A DNA stretch of 64,000 nt from Spirosoma oryzae (GTDB lineage: Bacteria > Bacteroidota > Bacteroidia > Cytophagales > Spirosomataceae): NCBI RefSeq assembly GCF_003002825.1, contig NZ_PVTE01000001.1, forward strand, positions 186,001 to 250,000, given 5' to 3'. Positions 16,830 to 26,031 of this stretch are shown here, in pieces (position 1 is the stretch's first letter; each line of letters opens with the position of its first letter). The notes below the pieces were generated by a model. That model was not told the origin of the DNA. It searched no databases and worked only from the letters and a program-made list of their open reading frames with translations. The position numbers and the translations under genes are program-made.

Positions 16830-16860
16830 CGGGAGGAGCCACAAGATACGACTCCTCCCG
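16830..16860 (-). terminator. Hairpin after the tape measure gene
   Basis: CGGGAGGAG (16830-16838) and CTCCTCCCG (16852-16860), six bases past the tape-measure stop in the transcribed direction. No clear T-run. Confidence 0.55.
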
Positions 16861-16866
16861 CAATTG

Positions 16867-19800
16867 TCAACCCTTACCGGCAAAGCTCGAAATCGCGCCG
16901 ATAAGCGAATCCAGTCGCCCGGCTTGGTTGGTGCCGTAAACGGCTCCCTCCACACCGTTGACGGCTCCCCTCACTTGGTAAACCGCTCCCTCGACGGCGC
17001 TAATCGAACCGCGTAACCCGCCAACCTGAAACGCCATACTATCGAGCCCGTTCGCCGTCCGGGTTGCCAGCACGTCGAGCGAATAGGCCGTCTGATTGGA
17101 GAGGCTCTCGAGCGCCCGAACGAGATCGGCGTCGAGCGTCGCGAGGCTTTGCTCGGTGCGGTCGGCGAATCGGTCGAGCGTGTCGATTGTCTGCCGGTGG
17201 TTATCCGTTAGGAGCGTGATCGTTTCCCGATGGTTGTCCGTTAAGAGCGTAACGCTCTCGAACTGCTGATCGGTCAAGAGTTGAACCGTCTCTTTCTGGT
17301 TGGCCCGGGTGAGCTCAACGGTCGCTTTCTGGTTGGCCTTAACGAGGGTAACGCTCTCGAGCTGGTTTGCCTTAACGAGCGTAACGGTCTCTTTCTGGTT
17401 TTGCTTAACGAGATCGGCGCTCGCTTTGTGGTTGGTGGCGAGCGTTTTTAAGAGCTCCGTCTCCAACTCGGTAACGGCCTTAACAATCTCCTCGCTCATT
17501 CCCTCGAACCCTTTCCCGGTCTTGTTCTCGAGGCTGGTAAAGCCTTTCGTTAACGAGAGGTTGAGGAGCGTAAAGGAAAGTTTCTGTTGTGCCGAGAGAG
17601 CCTCGAGGCCCCGGCCGTTGTCGCGGTTCGATACGTTGAGGGCGGCTATTATCTCGCGGCTGCGGTCGGCGAGTGCCTGCGTCAGATCGGCCGAGAGTCG
17701 GTCGGTATTGGCCCGGGTGCGCTCGTTGATACTTAGGGCAATGAAGCCGAGCCGGAGGCCGAGCGCGTCGAATAGGCTGTCGAGTTTGGTCGTTAGGGCT
17801 TTGGTATTCTCGGCCGCGTGTTTGTCGGCGAGCGTAACGGCCTCCTCGATTTTTGCCAGTAACCGGAGTTGTTCCTTAACGGCCTCCTGAGCGGCCGCGA
17901 CGGTGGCCTCGTCGTTAACGCCCCCCTCGCTCCCGGAGTTGCTGCCAGCGTCGGAGCTATACTCCGAATCGCTCTCCTTAATCGTACCATACTCGTACAT
18001 ACCCCGGCCCCAATAGGGAGCCGAGAACAGACCGCCGTTTTTGAACGCCGGAGGAGCCTCGAGGCTCCGGGCCGAGCGGCCCATCGCGTCGCGGTCGCCG
18101 AGAACCGAGCTCCGGCGACGGTTGGGCGTCCGGGCGTTGCGAAACATTTGCTCGATTAGCGGCCGGTTGGCCTCGGTTTGCTCCCGGCTGATAATGGCCT
18201 CGTCGCCCTCCATTTCGCCAACCTCCCGGCCGCTCTGTCGGTCGATTAGCGCGATACCGCTCTCGCCGTAGCTCGAGCCGTGTCGCCCTCCCCGGGCAAT
18301 AAAGCCGCCTTTCTCAAATTGGGGTGTTGGTTGCCGCGCAATCATGGCGACCTGTATTCCGGTCATTACCGCCGACATAGCCGCGAAAACAAGGTTTACC
18401 GGCCAAATAGTCGAGGCTAGGGCTTTCAACGTCGCGAGGGCTCCCGTTATGAGGGCCGTCGCCATGTCTGCCTTTTTCTGCGCCTGCCACGCCTTGAGTT
18501 TGGCGGCTGCTTCGGCGGCCCGGGCTTTCTGATTCTCGGCCTCGATTTGCCGGTTAAGCTCCTTTTGGTTCTGAATCCGGGTTTGTTTCTCGGCCTCGAC
18601 TTTCTTTAGCTTTTCGCGCTTTTCTTTCTCGGCCTCCTCGATTGCTTTATCGGCCTGCTCTTTGGCGAGCCGAATCTTTTCTTTCTGGTCCTCTTTGGCT
18701 TTGGCGAGAATCTCCTTAGCCGCTTTCTCGTCGCCTTTCTGAACGGCCTCGATTGCCTTAAGCTCGGCCTCCGACTGATCTTTGGCGAGCTCGGTTTTCG
18801 TTTTGGCCGTCTGTTTGGCGAGCTCGGTTTGGGTTTTGGCCGTCTCCTTTGCCTGTTCGATTTTGAGTTTAGCCTCATCCTCGGCGAGCTTTTTCTCGGT
18901 ATCGAACTTATCCTTTGCCTCCTTGAGGAGCTGTTTTCGGGTCTCCTGGTCTACGTCCTTGCGCTTGTTAATGGCCGCGATTTCGGCGTCCCGCGTAACC
19001 TCGGCCGCGTCGATTCGCTCGTCTTTGGTCGAGGTCGCCGATTTGATAGCGGCTTTCTCGGCATCCTGAGCGGCCTGAATCGTTCGTTTAGCCTCCTCCT
19101 GAGCGGCCTCGATTGCGTCCTCGGCCGTCTGTTTGGCCGTCGCGCTCTTTTCGTCGGCCGAGGTTTTGTAGCTCTCGAGCTGGTCGGCGAGCTTCTTTTT
19201 CTCCTCGCTCGAGGAGAGGCTCCGGTATTGGCTTTCGAGGCTCGAGATTGTCGATTCGGTCGCCGATTTTATGGCCGAAACTTTGTCGTTACTCTCCTGC
19301 GTAATCCGCTGTTTTTCGAGCTCGGCGGCATCCTGCGCGGCTTTCTCGTTGGCGAGTTGTTGCTCGAGAATTGCGACTTTCTCGTCGCGAATCCGTTTAG
19401 CCTCGGCGATAGCTCGCTCGGCCCGTTGTTGCTCGAGCCCGTTCAGGAATTGTACGGCGGCTTGGGCTATCTGCCCCACGGCCTCGTACTTTTCCATGTT
19501 CTGCGAAAGCCGTTTTTGCCACGCCGACTTTTCGCCCTCGAACATTTTGGAGCCGTGTTCGATAAACGCGTTAAGGTCTCCGGCGAGGAGGCTCTTAAAT
19601 GCGTTCGCGCCGTTGCTCCAAATGGCTTGTTTTTTCTGCCGGAGCTCCTCCTCGCTCTTAGCGACCTCGGCCGAGTATTTGGCTCCGGCGAGTTGGCGCT
19701 CGTTATAGTAGCGGTCGGAGATTGCCGCCAGCGCCCGGGCGAGCTGGTCCTTATCGGTTATCTCCCGAGCGGCTTTCGCTTTCTCGGCGTTCTCCTCGGC

Positions 19801-21822
19801 GTCGAGCCGGTTAATAGTCGCCGTAAAGTCGCGGCTCAACCGCTCGCGGTGAATCTCGTTAAGTTTGGTCGAGTTGCCTTTCGCCTGTAGCTCGCGCCAG
19901 TCGAGGAGGGCGTTATAGGCTTGCCGCTCCTGCTCAATAATGCCTTTCTCGGCCTCGAGTTGTTTAGCGAGCTCCTCCTCGGCTTTCTTGCGTTTTTTCT
20001 CGGCGAACTCTCCGGCCGTCCTCGCGATTTCTGACTCGAGCCGTTTATTGATTCCCTCGATAGTCGCGGCTTTCTCGGCCTCGCTCGCTTTGCTACGGAG
20101 TACGGCCTCGGCCTCCCGGTCGCGCTTAACCATGAGCTTAACGAACTCGCGCTGCTCCTCGTCCTTGATGCTGTTGATATGCGTCTCGGCCTCGGCCCGG
20201 GCGAGCTCCTCGAGGGCTTTCTCGTTGGCTTTCTGCGTGTCGGCGAGCTGTTTTTGGTGGGCTTTCTCCTCGGCTTTCCGGGCTTTCTCGGCCGCTTTCT
20301 CGCGGTCCTTGAGGGCTTTCTCCTGCTCTTTGGTGATTTCCTTCTGAAACTTCTCGCCCTGCTCTTTCCCGGCAAACTGAGCGGCAATACCGGCGTTCGG
20401 GTCTTTCCACGTATCGACAATCTGAGTAACGCCAACCTTTACGTTTTTCTGTATCGCGTTGAGCGCGTCAGCGCCGAGCTTTTTTGTCTCCTCCCATGTC
20501 GCTTTTGCTCCGGCAATGTTGCCTTGTGAGAGTTGCAAAGCGGCCTCGCCGAGCGAGAAAATCATTTTGCCCGTATTGAGAACCGTCTCGCTAATACCGA
20601 CAACCATCGTTTTTGCAATCAGCAAAACCGTACCGACCGCTTTCCCGAGGAGCGAGAGCGCCGGGATTGCCCTACCAATCAAATCGAGGATAGCGACGAA
20701 GATCGGCCGGAGCCCGGTTCCGAGCTCAACCTTGAGGGCGTCGAACGAGTCGCCGAGGTTGCTCGATTTGCCGTCGAGCGTGTCCATCATATCGGCATTC
20801 TGACCGGCTACGCCTTTCATCTTGCCGAGGGCCGTTAAGACGCCGAGCGTTGCCTCCTCCTGACTTTGGAAAGTACTAACGACCTTATTCGTTTTCTTAT
20901 CGAGAACCTCGAACCCCTCGCCGGTATTCTTAACGACGAGGTTCGCGTCCTTGAACTTGAACGCGACCTCCTCTCCGGCTTTGGAGGCTCGCATCCCGAA
21001 CTCTTTTAAGCGCTCAAACTCGCCGGTTGCCGCGTCGAGCAAGCCCTCTACGAGTTGGTCGAACGTCTTACCCTGCGAGGCTGCGAGGTCCGTTAAGGCG
21101 ACCATTTCGGTTTTGGTCGGTCGGAGCCCCCGGTTAACCATTTTAACGTAACCGTCCGTTATTTCATCGACCGAGAACGCCGTTTGCGCTCCGAGTTGCT
21201 TAATCGCTGCGAGTGATTCCTTAGCCGCCTTTGAGTTGCCGCCGAGTGCCGTCGTGAGCACTTTCTCGTACTTCTCAAATTTGGCGGTCGTCTCAAAGAT
21301 GCTTTTGCCGATGTCGATAATATAGCCGACAACCTGCAACGCCATAAACGCCTGAAACGCGGTCGCCATGATCTTGACGCCCCCGCCGATTTTGTTCCAT
21401 AGCGAGGGCTGTCCGAGGTCCTCGCCCCCTTTCTTAATGGTCGTTACCTGCTTGTTTACGTCGCTGAAATACTTCTCGGCCTCGCCGAGTCGTTTCGCGG
21501 CCGCGTTAAATTCGTCGGTGCCGGGCTTGAGCTTTTTAAGCTCCCGGTTAAGGTCCTTAACGTGGTTGTTCAGTTGGGCGTAGGTGAGCTGCGAGAGATC
21601 GACCTCTTTCTTAAGCCGGGCCGTCTCGGTGGTTACGTCCTTAAGCTCGGCCTTGTATTTTTTCCACTCCTCGGAGCCTTTGCCCGGCCCGTTGGTCTCG
21701 ATTTCCTTAAGCGTCTTACGGAGCTCTTTCGCTTTGGTGTCGAGTTGGGTTAGATCGTTGGCGAGCTCGGTCGAGTCGCCCCGGAGTTTGAGCGTTGCGG
21801 TTTCGTTTAGATTTACAGCCAT
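16867..21822 (-). CDS. Tape measure protein
   Basis: 1651 aa, by far the largest gene. An N-terminal coiled coil (1-130) precedes hydrophobic segments near 146-176 and 390-415. A very long Ala/Glu/Lys/Gln-rich coiled coil (about 490-1110) follows, then a hydrophobic stretch near 1117-1161. The C-terminal domain has seven tandem 11-residue repeats (about 1469-1546; units like VKANQKATVEL, TRANQKETVQL, LTDNHRETITL). The protein sets tail length and is injected with the DNA; the usual rule of about 0.15 nm per residue would give a tail near 250 nm. Eleven-residue repeats imply a right-handed coiled coil. It follows a 195-residue gene by three bases. Confidence 0.92.
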   Translation of the reverse strand: MAVNLNETATLKLRGDSTELANDLTQLDTKAKELRKTLKEIETNGPGKGSEEWKKYKAELKDVTTETARLKKEVDLSQLTYAQLNNHVKDLNRELKKLKPGTDEFNAAAKRLGEAEKYFSDVNKQVTTIKKGGEDLGQPSLWNKIGGGVKIMATAFQAFMALQVVGYIIDIGKSIFETTAKFEKYEKVLTTALGGNSKAAKESLAAIKQLGAQTAFSVDEITDGYVKMVNRGLRPTKTEMVALTDLAASQGKTFDQLVEGLLDAATGEFERLKEFGMRASKAGEEVAFKFKDANLVVKNTGEGFEVLDKKTNKVVSTFQSQEEATLGVLTALGKMKGVAGQNADMMDTLDGKSSNLGDSFDALKVELGTGLRPIFVAILDLIGRAIPALSLLGKAVGTVLLIAKTMVVGISETVLNTGKMIFSLGEAALQLSQGNIAGAKATWEETKKLGADALNAIQKNVKVGVTQIVDTWKDPNAGIAAQFAGKEQGEKFQKEITKEQEKALKDREKAAEKARKAEEKAHQKQLADTQKANEKALEELARAEAETHINSIKDEEQREFVKLMVKRDREAEAVLRSKASEAEKAATIEGINKRLESEIARTAGEFAEKKRKKAEEELAKQLEAEKGIIEQERQAYNALLDWRELQAKGNSTKLNEIHRERLSRDFTATINRLDAEENAEKAKAAREITDKDQLARALAAISDRYYNERQLAGAKYSAEVAKSEEELRQKKQAIWSNGANAFKSLLAGDLNAFIEHGSKMFEGEKSAWQKRLSQNMEKYEAVGQIAQAAVQFLNGLEQQRAERAIAEAKRIRDEKVAILEQQLANEKAAQDAAELEKQRITQESNDKVSAIKSATESTISSLESQYRSLSSSEEKKKLADQLESYKTSADEKSATAKQTAEDAIEAAQEEAKRTIQAAQDAEKAAIKSATSTKDERIDAAEVTRDAEIAAINKRKDVDQETRKQLLKEAKDKFDTEKKLAEDEAKLKIEQAKETAKTQTELAKQTAKTKTELAKDQSEAELKAIEAVQKGDEKAAKEILAKAKEDQKEKIRLAKEQADKAIEEAEKEKREKLKKVEAEKQTRIQNQKELNRQIEAENQKARAAEAAAKLKAWQAQKKADMATALITGALATLKALASTIWPVNLVFAAMSAVMTGIQVAMIARQPTPQFEKGGFIARGGRHGSSYGESGIALIDRQSGREVGEMEGDEAIISREQTEANRPLIEQMFRNARTPNRRRSSVLGDRDAMGRSARSLEAPPAFKNGGLFSAPYWGRGMYEYGTIKESDSEYSSDAGSNSGSEGGVNDEATVAAAQEAVKEQLRLLAKIEEAVTLADKHAAENTKALTTKLDSLFDALGLRLGFIALSINERTRANTDRLSADLTQALADRSREIIAALNVSNRDNGRGLEALSAQQKLSFTLLNLSLTKGFTSLENKTGKGFEGMSEEIVKAVTELETELLKTLATNHKASADLVKQNQKETVTLVKANQLESVTLVKANQKATVELTRANQKETVQLLTDQQFESVTLLTDNHRETITLLTDNHRQTIDTLDRFADRTEQSLATLDADLVRALESLSNQTAYSLDVLATRTANGLDSMAFQVGGLRGSISAVEGAVYQVRGAVNGVEGAVYGTNQAGRLDSLIGAISSFAGKG

Positions 21823-21825
21823 TGC

Positions 21826-22413
21826 TTACTGTTGGGAAAAGAGGAGCCTCACTCCTCGCATTGCGGTTAAAAAAGTTTGGTCGGTAAGGTCCCGAAAGAG
21901 ATAGGGGAGCACGTCGGAGAGGAGCGGGTCGGAGTAAATGCCGCGATAGCCCCGGGAGATGTTGGGGAGCCGTTGGCGGTTCATTTTGATTGCCCACGCG
22001 ATACGCTCGACCGTCGCCAGATCGGAGGCCGGTCGGCTTAGATTTTTGGTCGGATAGCCGGGGACGTAAGCGAACTTGTTAAGCCCTTTCTCCTCGACAA
22101 ATCGCTCGATTGCTGCGAGGGGAGGGGTTCGCGTGTAGTTCATCGAACGGAGGTCGCGTAGCCGGAAATAACCGACCATTTCGAGCCGGGCCTCGACGTA
22201 ACCGTTAGCCTCGGTCGCGGCCGTTCGCCGGAATGAGTTAAGCATTTCGCCGGTCAGCACGAGCCCGGCCGCTTTCGCCCGGGCAATAAAAGCGGCCTCG
22301 GCTTTGATAATGTACTGGTCGAGGATTTGGGCCGTATTGCGGTTGGTGGTTAACCACGTCGCCCGGGCCGGTCCGCCGGTGCGGTCTCCTCTCACCCCTG
22401 TCGCTGATTCCAT
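21826..22413 (-). CDS. Tail-completion or neck-like phage protein
   Basis: 195 aa. The N-terminal helix-rich part contains LTGEMLNSFRRTA (about 52-64), a beta segment and an Arg-rich C-terminus. The TG-x-L-xx-S pattern recalls gp10-type neck or tail-completion proteins, which have a similar size, but the match is weak. It opens the tape-measure unit and is preceded by a late element at 22455-22462. Confidence 0.55.
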   Translation of the reverse strand: MESATGVRGDRTGGPARATWLTTNRNTAQILDQYIIKAEAAFIARAKAAGLVLTGEMLNSFRRTAATEANGYVEARLEMVGYFRLRDLRSMNYTRTPPLAAIERFVEEKGLNKFAYVPGYPTKNLSRPASDLATVERIAWAIKMNRQRLPNISRGYRGIYSDPLLSDVLPYLFRDLTDQTFLTAMRGVRLLFSQQ

Positions 22414-22454
22414 AGCTTGTTTTTGGGCAAGCTAAACTGGGATGCAGTGTCTAT

Positions 22455-22462
22455 AAAGGACC
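22455..22462 (-). promoter_or_regulatory. Late regulatory element, tape-measure unit
   Basis: Minus-strand GGTCCTTT, 42 bases before the start at 22413. The second block is weak (AGTTTAGCTTGCCC). Confidence 0.5.
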
Positions 22463-22835
22463 AAAAAGCTTGATTTGAGTTGCTATAATGCGAATGGAAG
22501 TAACCGCAGCCATGTTATATATTTCACGATTGGTGTCAAACCATATGAAATAAAAAGACCATGTATCATTCTTGGTACTATCCGTTTCGCTGATCTTGGT
22601 GATACAGATGATAAGAAAAGAAATTGTATAAAAAGAAGAATCTGTGATAAAAGTAGACATAGATATACTCGCTAATAGATTCACTTACAAAGTGTACTGG
22701 TGCGCTGAGCAGTGTATTGCTATGTTGCATGTACTTATAAGCCTCTAAGTAGATGTAGCTAGTTATTTTTTTTACTCAATTTATAATTAAAATAACAATA
22801 TTATTTAATTATTAAAATGGCATTAATGTTATAGT

Positions 22836-22843
22836 TATGTTTG
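22836..22843 (+). promoter_or_regulatory. Promoter -7 box of the lipoprotein cassette
   Basis: TATGTTTG matches TAnnTTTG exactly and lies 45 bases before the ATG in an AT-rich leader. No clear -33 TTG at the expected distance. Confidence 0.5.
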
Positions 22844-22888
22844 TGAACAATTACTTTAATTTTTTTCTAAAATTTTCCTTTAATTGTT

Positions 22889-23896
22889 ATGAGACATTTT
22901 ATTATAATGCTTTCTGTTTTGTTCTTAGCGTCTTGCTCTAATATGGATAATTTAGGGCCATCACAAAATAAACTTTCAGTTGATAATAAAGCAGAATTAT
23001 CTATAAAAGATGGTACACTTTCTTTTGGAAGTTATGATAGTTTTCTAGCTTATCTAAAAAAGGTAGATAACCTTAAGCCTGAAGAATATATAGATTGGTC
23101 AAATAGCTTAGGCTTTGAGTCTTTATATACTAGTTATATAAATGACACTAAATCAATGGGTATTAATAATAAAAAGCTTAATAGTATAAATTCAGCACAT
23201 GCCAAGCTTTCTAATAAAAAAGGATGCCTGTATATCTCAAATAGCACGTACTTCTTTTCCGAAAAAGAATTAAAAGTTATAGCTGGAGTAGGATTAGAAA
23301 AACAGGAGATGCTTGTGCATACAGATAATAAGTCTGACTATGCGAAAAAAGGTATAATGTATTCAGACGTTGTACTAGGAATAAGAGATAAGTCTAAAGA
23401 TAGTCCTAATGCTAGGTATCCCGATTTTGAGATGTTTCAAGATGGGAATAGAGTAGTTATGAAAAACAAAAATACTAGTGCCGGTGGTGATAATTGTTAT
23501 TTAAGAACCAAACTGATATGTAGAGGTTACAATATGTTTGTCCCTTCTCCAGGAGGTTCTGTTTGCAACAGGGATCCTTTTACGGGTGAACTCTATTGCT
23601 CGCCCGATTTTGTGATGATACGAAAAGCCACAATGCTTGTTGAAGCTGAATTTTATAAAATTTCTCTTGGAGAACGTAGAATAGTACCCCAGCGGTACGA
23701 AACGAACTGGAGTTTTAAAGTAGATGGGGTACCATACACTGGTTCTTTTGTTGAAAGTGGTACTGAGTTTTTTGATATTACTTTCTATGATGGGCCAAGT
23801 GGTAATATCACTGATTTTAATGTTCCGATCGCAGCGTATGATTACTTCGATGAAACGCTAAAATCTTCGTCTACAGCATTCTTATTTACATACTAA
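22889..23896 (+). CDS. Prophage-encoded lipoprotein, unknown function
   Basis: 335 aa. Signal peptide with lipobox LASC (Cys16), so membrane-anchored after processing. The rest is a soluble domain with an N-terminal helical part and a beta-rich C-terminal half that includes a Cys/Pro-rich stretch (about 195-240, several Cys suggesting disulfides). Very AT-rich with A/T-ending codons, unlike the late genes on both sides. It starts a two-gene plus-strand cassette with an outer-membrane barrel 59 bases downstream, between baseplate-like and tape-measure genes. Phage-encoded lipoproteins can block receptors (T5 Llp); that role here is inference. Confidence 0.8.
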   Translation: MRHFIIMLSVLFLASCSNMDNLGPSQNKLSVDNKAELSIKDGTLSFGSYDSFLAYLKKVDNLKPEEYIDWSNSLGFESLYTSYINDTKSMGINNKKLNSINSAHAKLSNKKGCLYISNSTYFFSEKELKVIAGVGLEKQEMLVHTDNKSDYAKKGIMYSDVVLGIRDKSKDSPNARYPDFEMFQDGNRVVMKNKNTSAGGDNCYLRTKLICRGYNMFVPSPGGSVCNRDPFTGELYCSPDFVMIRKATMLVEAEFYKISLGERRIVPQRYETNWSFKVDGVPYTGSFVESGTEFFDITFYDGPSGNITDFNVPIAAYDYFDETLKSSSTAFLFTY

Positions 23897-23955
23897 ATAC
23901 AATATTCACCCAACTTGTACGTTTATTACTTATTTGTTGGGTGAATATAATCATT

Positions 23956-24489
23956 ATGAAATTAGCGCTCTCAATCGTAATATTGATTACATTTTCGTCA
24001 GTTTTTTGTAAAACTTATGGGCAAGACCATAGATTTCAGACAGGAATTAGCGCTAACATGCTTTCGCCTTCATCCAAGCTAGATTTTTCAGATCCATACT
24101 TTGGGGGCTCGTTAAGAGGTCGTTATTATTTTAGTGATAAGAACGATGTATATTTGAGAGCAGGGGTAGTGTCAAACAGTCTGAATAGGTCGAATACAAA
24201 CAATATTATTATTTTTTCCGCTGGTGTTGAACATTTTTTCTTTAATCGTACAGCATTCACTCCTTACCTAGGTATAGGTATAAGCTTATATAAGGAGAAA
24301 AGTGTAAGTTTTAGCGATAATTTGTTGAATAGTAGCGGGGTAGATCCAAGAATAGGGCTTCAGTATAAGGTGTCAGATATTATTTCTCTAGAGTTGGATG
24401 CGAGTTACCAAATGACTGTAGGTAGTCGCTTTCAGAATACTGCCGCATACTTGGGGTTAGGTGCTAACTGGAATATGGGTAGAAAATAG
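23956..24489 (+). CDS. Outer-membrane beta-barrel protein (Lom/OmpX-type), prophage cargo
   Basis: 177 aa from the ATG at 23956 (an in-frame GTG lies 15 bases upstream). Signal peptide to about residue 22 (SVFCKTYGQ). The body shows alternating beta strands rich in aromatic residues (GRYYFSD, YLRAGVVSN, FSAGVEHFFF, PYLGIGISLY, RIGLQYKV, SLELDASYQM, AYLGLGANWNM) and ends in an aromatic/Met strand, as eight-stranded outer-membrane barrels do. In lambda the equivalent position beside tail genes holds lom. It is likely made in the lysogen with the upstream lipoprotein, and a perfect terminator follows. Confidence 0.85.
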   Translation: MKLALSIVILITFSSVFCKTYGQDHRFQTGISANMLSPSSKLDFSDPYFGGSLRGRYYFSDKNDVYLRAGVVSNSLNRSNTNNIIIFSAGVEHFFFNRTAFTPYLGIGISLYKEKSVSFSDNLLNSSGVDPRIGLQYKVSDIISLELDASYQMTVGSRFQNTAAYLGLGANWNMGRK

Positions 24490-24495
24490 TATAGA

Positions 24496-24532
24496 GTTTA
24501 AACGTTGTACAAAAGAGATACAACGTTTAAAC
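24496..24532. terminator. Bidirectional terminator, end of lipoprotein/barrel cassette
   Basis: 14-bp perfect inverted repeat GTTTAAACGTTGTA (24496-24509) and TACAACGTTTAAAC (24519-24532), between the convergent barrel gene and the minus-strand gene ending at 24598. Confidence 0.75.
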
Positions 24533-24597
24533 CTATAACGAAGCGTAAAAAGTATATCCTGAAAAGATAAGATTTTCAAGGTATGCGAAAAAAAGTT

Positions 24598-26028
24598 TTA
24601 GACTCTTATGAAAAGAACCTGAGCCGGAGCTCGGACCGGGAGCGAGGCTATCACTTTTAATGGGAGGTAGTTTACCCCGTTGATGTGGACCTTTTGCGAA
24701 AAGTCGAGCGAGGCCAAATCGAACTCGTTAAGCGTCATATTCCGGGCGAGGTAAAACCAACGGCTCCGTAACTCCTCGTTTTTGGTCCAAAACGTTCGCG
24801 CTAGGCCCTTATCTCCTGTCCAGTAAAGCGAGAGAGCGCCGAGGGTGCTCGAGGCCGTAGGAGCGTCGTTATTCGCGTCGCCCCCGGTGTAGAACAGGAG
24901 CCGGGCTCCAAACTTGTTGGCCGACTGGTTGAGCGTCGCCGTAACGCCTGCCTGCTTGCACGTCGCCGTTCCGCTCGCGGCATCCATAAGGAGGGTCGAA
25001 AACTTGCTTTTGAGCGGTGCGATTCCGGTCGGCTCGGCGAGCTCGGCCGAGAGATAGTCGGCCGTAATCGGCGGCTTATCCTTAAGCAAACCGTCGTTGG
25101 AGTCGAGCTCGCTCCCGAGTTGTAATCGGCGGCTCGTCTCGGGCTGTTTGCGGTAAACCTTGAGGGCTTTCTCGCTCCAATCCTTGACGGTTGGCCGCTT
25201 GAGCATATCCGACGTAAAACCAATCGAGAGTTTCCGCTCGGCCGGGCTGAACGTAAACGAGAGGTTAAACAGCTTACGGAGCTCGAGGAAAAACTCGGCG
25301 AGCGTGAGCTCCGGTAAATGCCGCGAGATCGTAACGGCCGAGGCTCCCGGTCCGGCGTCCCGGTCGAGCGCCCGGGTATTAAACAAAATCAACTTTCGGA
25401 GCTCCGGCCGGGTCGTGAAATAGTCGCCGGTTATGGTCGTGCCGGTAACGGCCGCAATCCGGCCGAGGAGGTAATCGACAAACAAAAACGGCACTTTCGG
25501 CCCGGTGGCCGAGTAGGCTCCCGACGCGAAATCGTTCATTTTGCCCGAGTAGCTGACCTCGGCCCCGTTGGAGCCGTAATAGTCCGGGTTTACAATTGTG
25601 GGAAAGCAGACGGCCGGAGCGTTGCCCGAGTTCACAAGCTTAACGAGCGGATTCGGGAGGGCAAGCGAGCCGAAATCTATCTCGCTCAACGGCTTATACT
25701 GATGCGCCCCGAAAAACTCGCCTAGGGCTTGCACAACTGTAAACGAATACTCCGAACCGGCCTCGGTCAGAACGGCCGCTCCGGTCTGCAATAGTTGCCC
25801 GTTGTAATATTTCTCGCACATATAGCGAAACGAAACCGCGTCGTTTTGCAGTAGATCGGGATAGCCCAAAATTGCCCGGTTCCGGGCCGAGGCCGGGAGG
25901 TTGGGAATCGTTACTTTGCTCGAGAGAATATCGTCGTAAACGAGGTAAGGGCTCACGAGCTCGAGCTCAATCTTTGCCCCGGGCGAGAGATCAACGATTC
26001 GCCCGTTCATGCGGATTTGTAGCGACAT
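24598..26028 (-). CDS. Tail/baseplate structural protein
   Basis: 476 aa, mostly beta-rich. The N-terminus begins MSLQIRMNGRIVDLSPGAKIELE and contains SKVTIPNLPASARNR near 38-52. Several strand-rich modules follow and the end is hydrophobic (LPLKVIASLPVRAPAQVLFIRV). It reads like a distal-tail or baseplate protein on which the neighbouring 687-residue protein could sit. No named family is claimed. It ends the baseplate unit and starts three bases after the previous stop. Confidence 0.6.
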   Translation of the reverse strand: MSLQIRMNGRIVDLSPGAKIELELVSPYLVYDDILSSKVTIPNLPASARNRAILGYPDLLQNDAVSFRYMCEKYYNGQLLQTGAAVLTEAGSEYSFTVVQALGEFFGAHQYKPLSEIDFGSLALPNPLVKLVNSGNAPAVCFPTIVNPDYYGSNGAEVSYSGKMNDFASGAYSATGPKVPFLFVDYLLGRIAAVTGTTITGDYFTTRPELRKLILFNTRALDRDAGPGASAVTISRHLPELTLAEFFLELRKLFNLSFTFSPAERKLSIGFTSDMLKRPTVKDWSEKALKVYRKQPETSRRLQLGSELDSNDGLLKDKPPITADYLSAELAEPTGIAPLKSKFSTLLMDAASGTATCKQAGVTATLNQSANKFGARLLFYTGGDANNDAPTASSTLGALSLYWTGDKGLARTFWTKNEELRSRWFYLARNMTLNEFDLASLDFSQKVHINGVNYLPLKVIASLPVRAPAQVLFIRV

Positions 26029-26031
26029 AGC

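Larger units (their letters stand above)
22414..22888. other. AT-rich control region between tape-measure unit and lipoprotein cassette
   Basis: No supported gene; a minus-strand 77-codon frame (22451-22684) has no leader and poor composition. The left end holds the leftward late element (22455-22462). The right end holds a rightward promoter box TATGTTTG (22836-22843), a perfect match to the Bacteroidota -7 consensus, 45 bases before the lipoprotein ATG. Confidence 0.6.

Noticed and set aside
18829-19890. Long 353-codon plus-strand frame inside the tape measure gene
   Set aside because: A shadow caused by the codon pattern of the Ala/Glu/Lys-rich coiled coil on the other strand.
22451-22684. 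77-codon minus-strand frame in AT-rich DNA
   Set aside because: Overlaps the late element and has random-looking composition.
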